Origin: Hyphomicrobiaceae bacterium
GTDB taxonomy: Bacteria; Pseudomonadota; Alphaproteobacteria; Rhizobiales; JAKIUO01
Direction of reading: 5' to 3'
DNA: 7,742 bases
Assembly (NCBI GenBank): GCA_021647535.1
Contig: JAKIUO010000143.1
Location: 1-7,742 of the forward strand
Part shown: piece after piece, positions 7,351 to 7,742 of the stretch
How positions within the stretch are numbered: position 1 is the stretch's first letter
Layout: each line of letters begins with the position of its first letter
The notes under the pieces: generated by a model
Database searches by the model: none
Seen by the model: the letters and a program-made list of their open reading frames with translations, nothing else
Told to the model about the DNA's origin: nothing
Program-made: the position numbers and the translations under genes

Positions 7351-7455
7351 AAGGCGGCAGGCGGCTTGTCAATCGAAGATGGGGCTTGTGGGCCGGGCGT
7401 GGATAGTCTTAGGGAGGCGCGACCTGATATCAACCGTTTTTTGAAGCCATAGCGG

Positions 7456-7742
7456 TTAGGTGGTTTGCAACAGGGCTGCTTCCAGTCTTTGCCATTCGGC
7501 CTCGTTTCCCGGGAGGCCAAAACGCAGGCTAGGGGGCTTTTTGAACAGGCGGGTGAAAATGCCAGAACGGGCGAGCGCTTCGTGTATTTCGGCGGCCTCT
7601 TTGGTTTTGACCCAGGAAAAGAGCGCACAGCCGCCATCTGGTTGCAGGCCCCTTCGGGTCAGCAGTTTTTTGAGGCGGGCGCCCTCCGCTTGCAGGCGCT
7701 GACGGGTCTGCAGCTGCCAGTCTCGATCTTGCAGAGCTTTTG
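7456..7742 (-). CDS. cobC: Threonine-phosphate decarboxylase, CobC/CobD type, C-terminal part
   Basis: The last 95 codons of a gene entering from the right edge and ending in TAA at 7458-7456. The visible residues run from ALQDRDWQLQTRQRL, through GGCALFSWVKTKEAAEIHEALARSG, to IFTRLFKKPPSLRFGLPGNE and a final AEWQRLEAALLQTT. This is the small-domain end of a PLP-dependent fold-type I enzyme. The SLRFGLPG.E.EWQRLE ending is typical of CobC, the aerobic-pathway counterpart of CobD, which makes the aminopropanol-phosphate moiety of cobalamin from threonine phosphate. The catalytic Lys lies outside the window. About 105 bases separate its stop from the riboswitch aptamer, which therefore acts on the next genes. 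A histidinol-phosphate aminotransferase is the main alternative, but the ending and the B12 context favour CobC. Confidence 0.82.
   Translation of the reverse strand, partial: KALQDRDWQLQTRQRLQAEGARLKKLLTRRGLQPDGGCALFSWVKTKEAAEIHEALARSGIFTRLFKKPPSLRFGLPGNEAEWQRLEAALLQTT

Noticed and set aside
7344..7372. Possible promoter upstream of the riboswitch: TTGACA at 7372-7367 (minus strand) with ATAGGT 17 bases downstream.
   Set aside because: The -35 match is perfect, but transcription would begin near 7337, inside the aptamer, removing the 5' strand of P1. The -10 match is also poor. The true start must lie at or before about 7350, and I cannot place its promoter.
7299..7702. Frames of 112 codons (minus) and 80 codons (plus) over the right end.
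   Set aside because: Both are shadows of the CobC-type frame ending at 7456, which has clear family motifs; the minus one also runs on into the aptamer.
7166..7742. Riboswitch as the regulator of the CobC-type gene.
   Set aside because: Both are on the minus strand and the aptamer lies after the stop codon of that gene, so it can act only on what follows: the propeller and protease.
1..7742. CRISPR arrays, tRNA or rRNA genes, transposases or insertion-sequence ends.
   Set aside because: I looked on both strands and saw no repeat-spacer pattern, tRNA cloverleaf, rRNA sequence or transposase motif.

Overview
The window looks like chromosomal DNA of an alphaproteobacterium, possibly a Hyphomicrobiales-like marine or soil lineage, with moderate GC. 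Three things suggest this: a CobC-type threonine-phosphate decarboxylase whose C-terminus reads like the aerobic-pathway enzymes of that group, a long-form cobalamin riboswitch, and the style of the periplasmic proteins. The taxonomic guess is an inference from family resemblance and is not firm.

Left edge (1-47): the first codons of an unidentified gene on the minus strand, behind a strong ribosome binding site, running off the window. Just beyond its promoter region (48-128), ketosynthase coding sequence on the plus strand begins abruptly in mid-domain.

Left half (about 126-4834, plus strand): the remains of a large modular type I polyketide synthase with domain order KS, AT, DH, C-methyltransferase, structural KR. 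It is a pseudogene with four visible lesions: the KS half carrying the active-site Cys is missing; a TAA stop interrupts the AT at 1293-1295 with the frame otherwise unbroken; a small deletion with frame change near 4066-4080 removes part of the methyltransferase; and the gene breaks off after the structural KR at about 4690, so no catalytic KR, ER or ACP remains. The domains that persist are otherwise well conserved, so inactivation looks fairly recent.

Middle (4835-4992): a short gap holding no convincing gene and perhaps some decayed coding sequence.

Right half (4993-7742, minus strand, transcribed right to left): the 3' end of a cobalamin biosynthesis gene (CobC-type), then a cobalamin riboswitch, a structured leader with tandem small hairpins and a terminator-like hairpin, then a secreted YVTN-type beta-propeller, then a secreted S41-family serine protease that overlaps the propeller by 59 bases. 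The layout implies that adenosylcobalamin, or a related corrinoid, represses a two-gene envelope unit, propeller plus protease, for which I know no assigned B12 function. This is the most interesting feature of the window; the dead polyketide synthase is the second.
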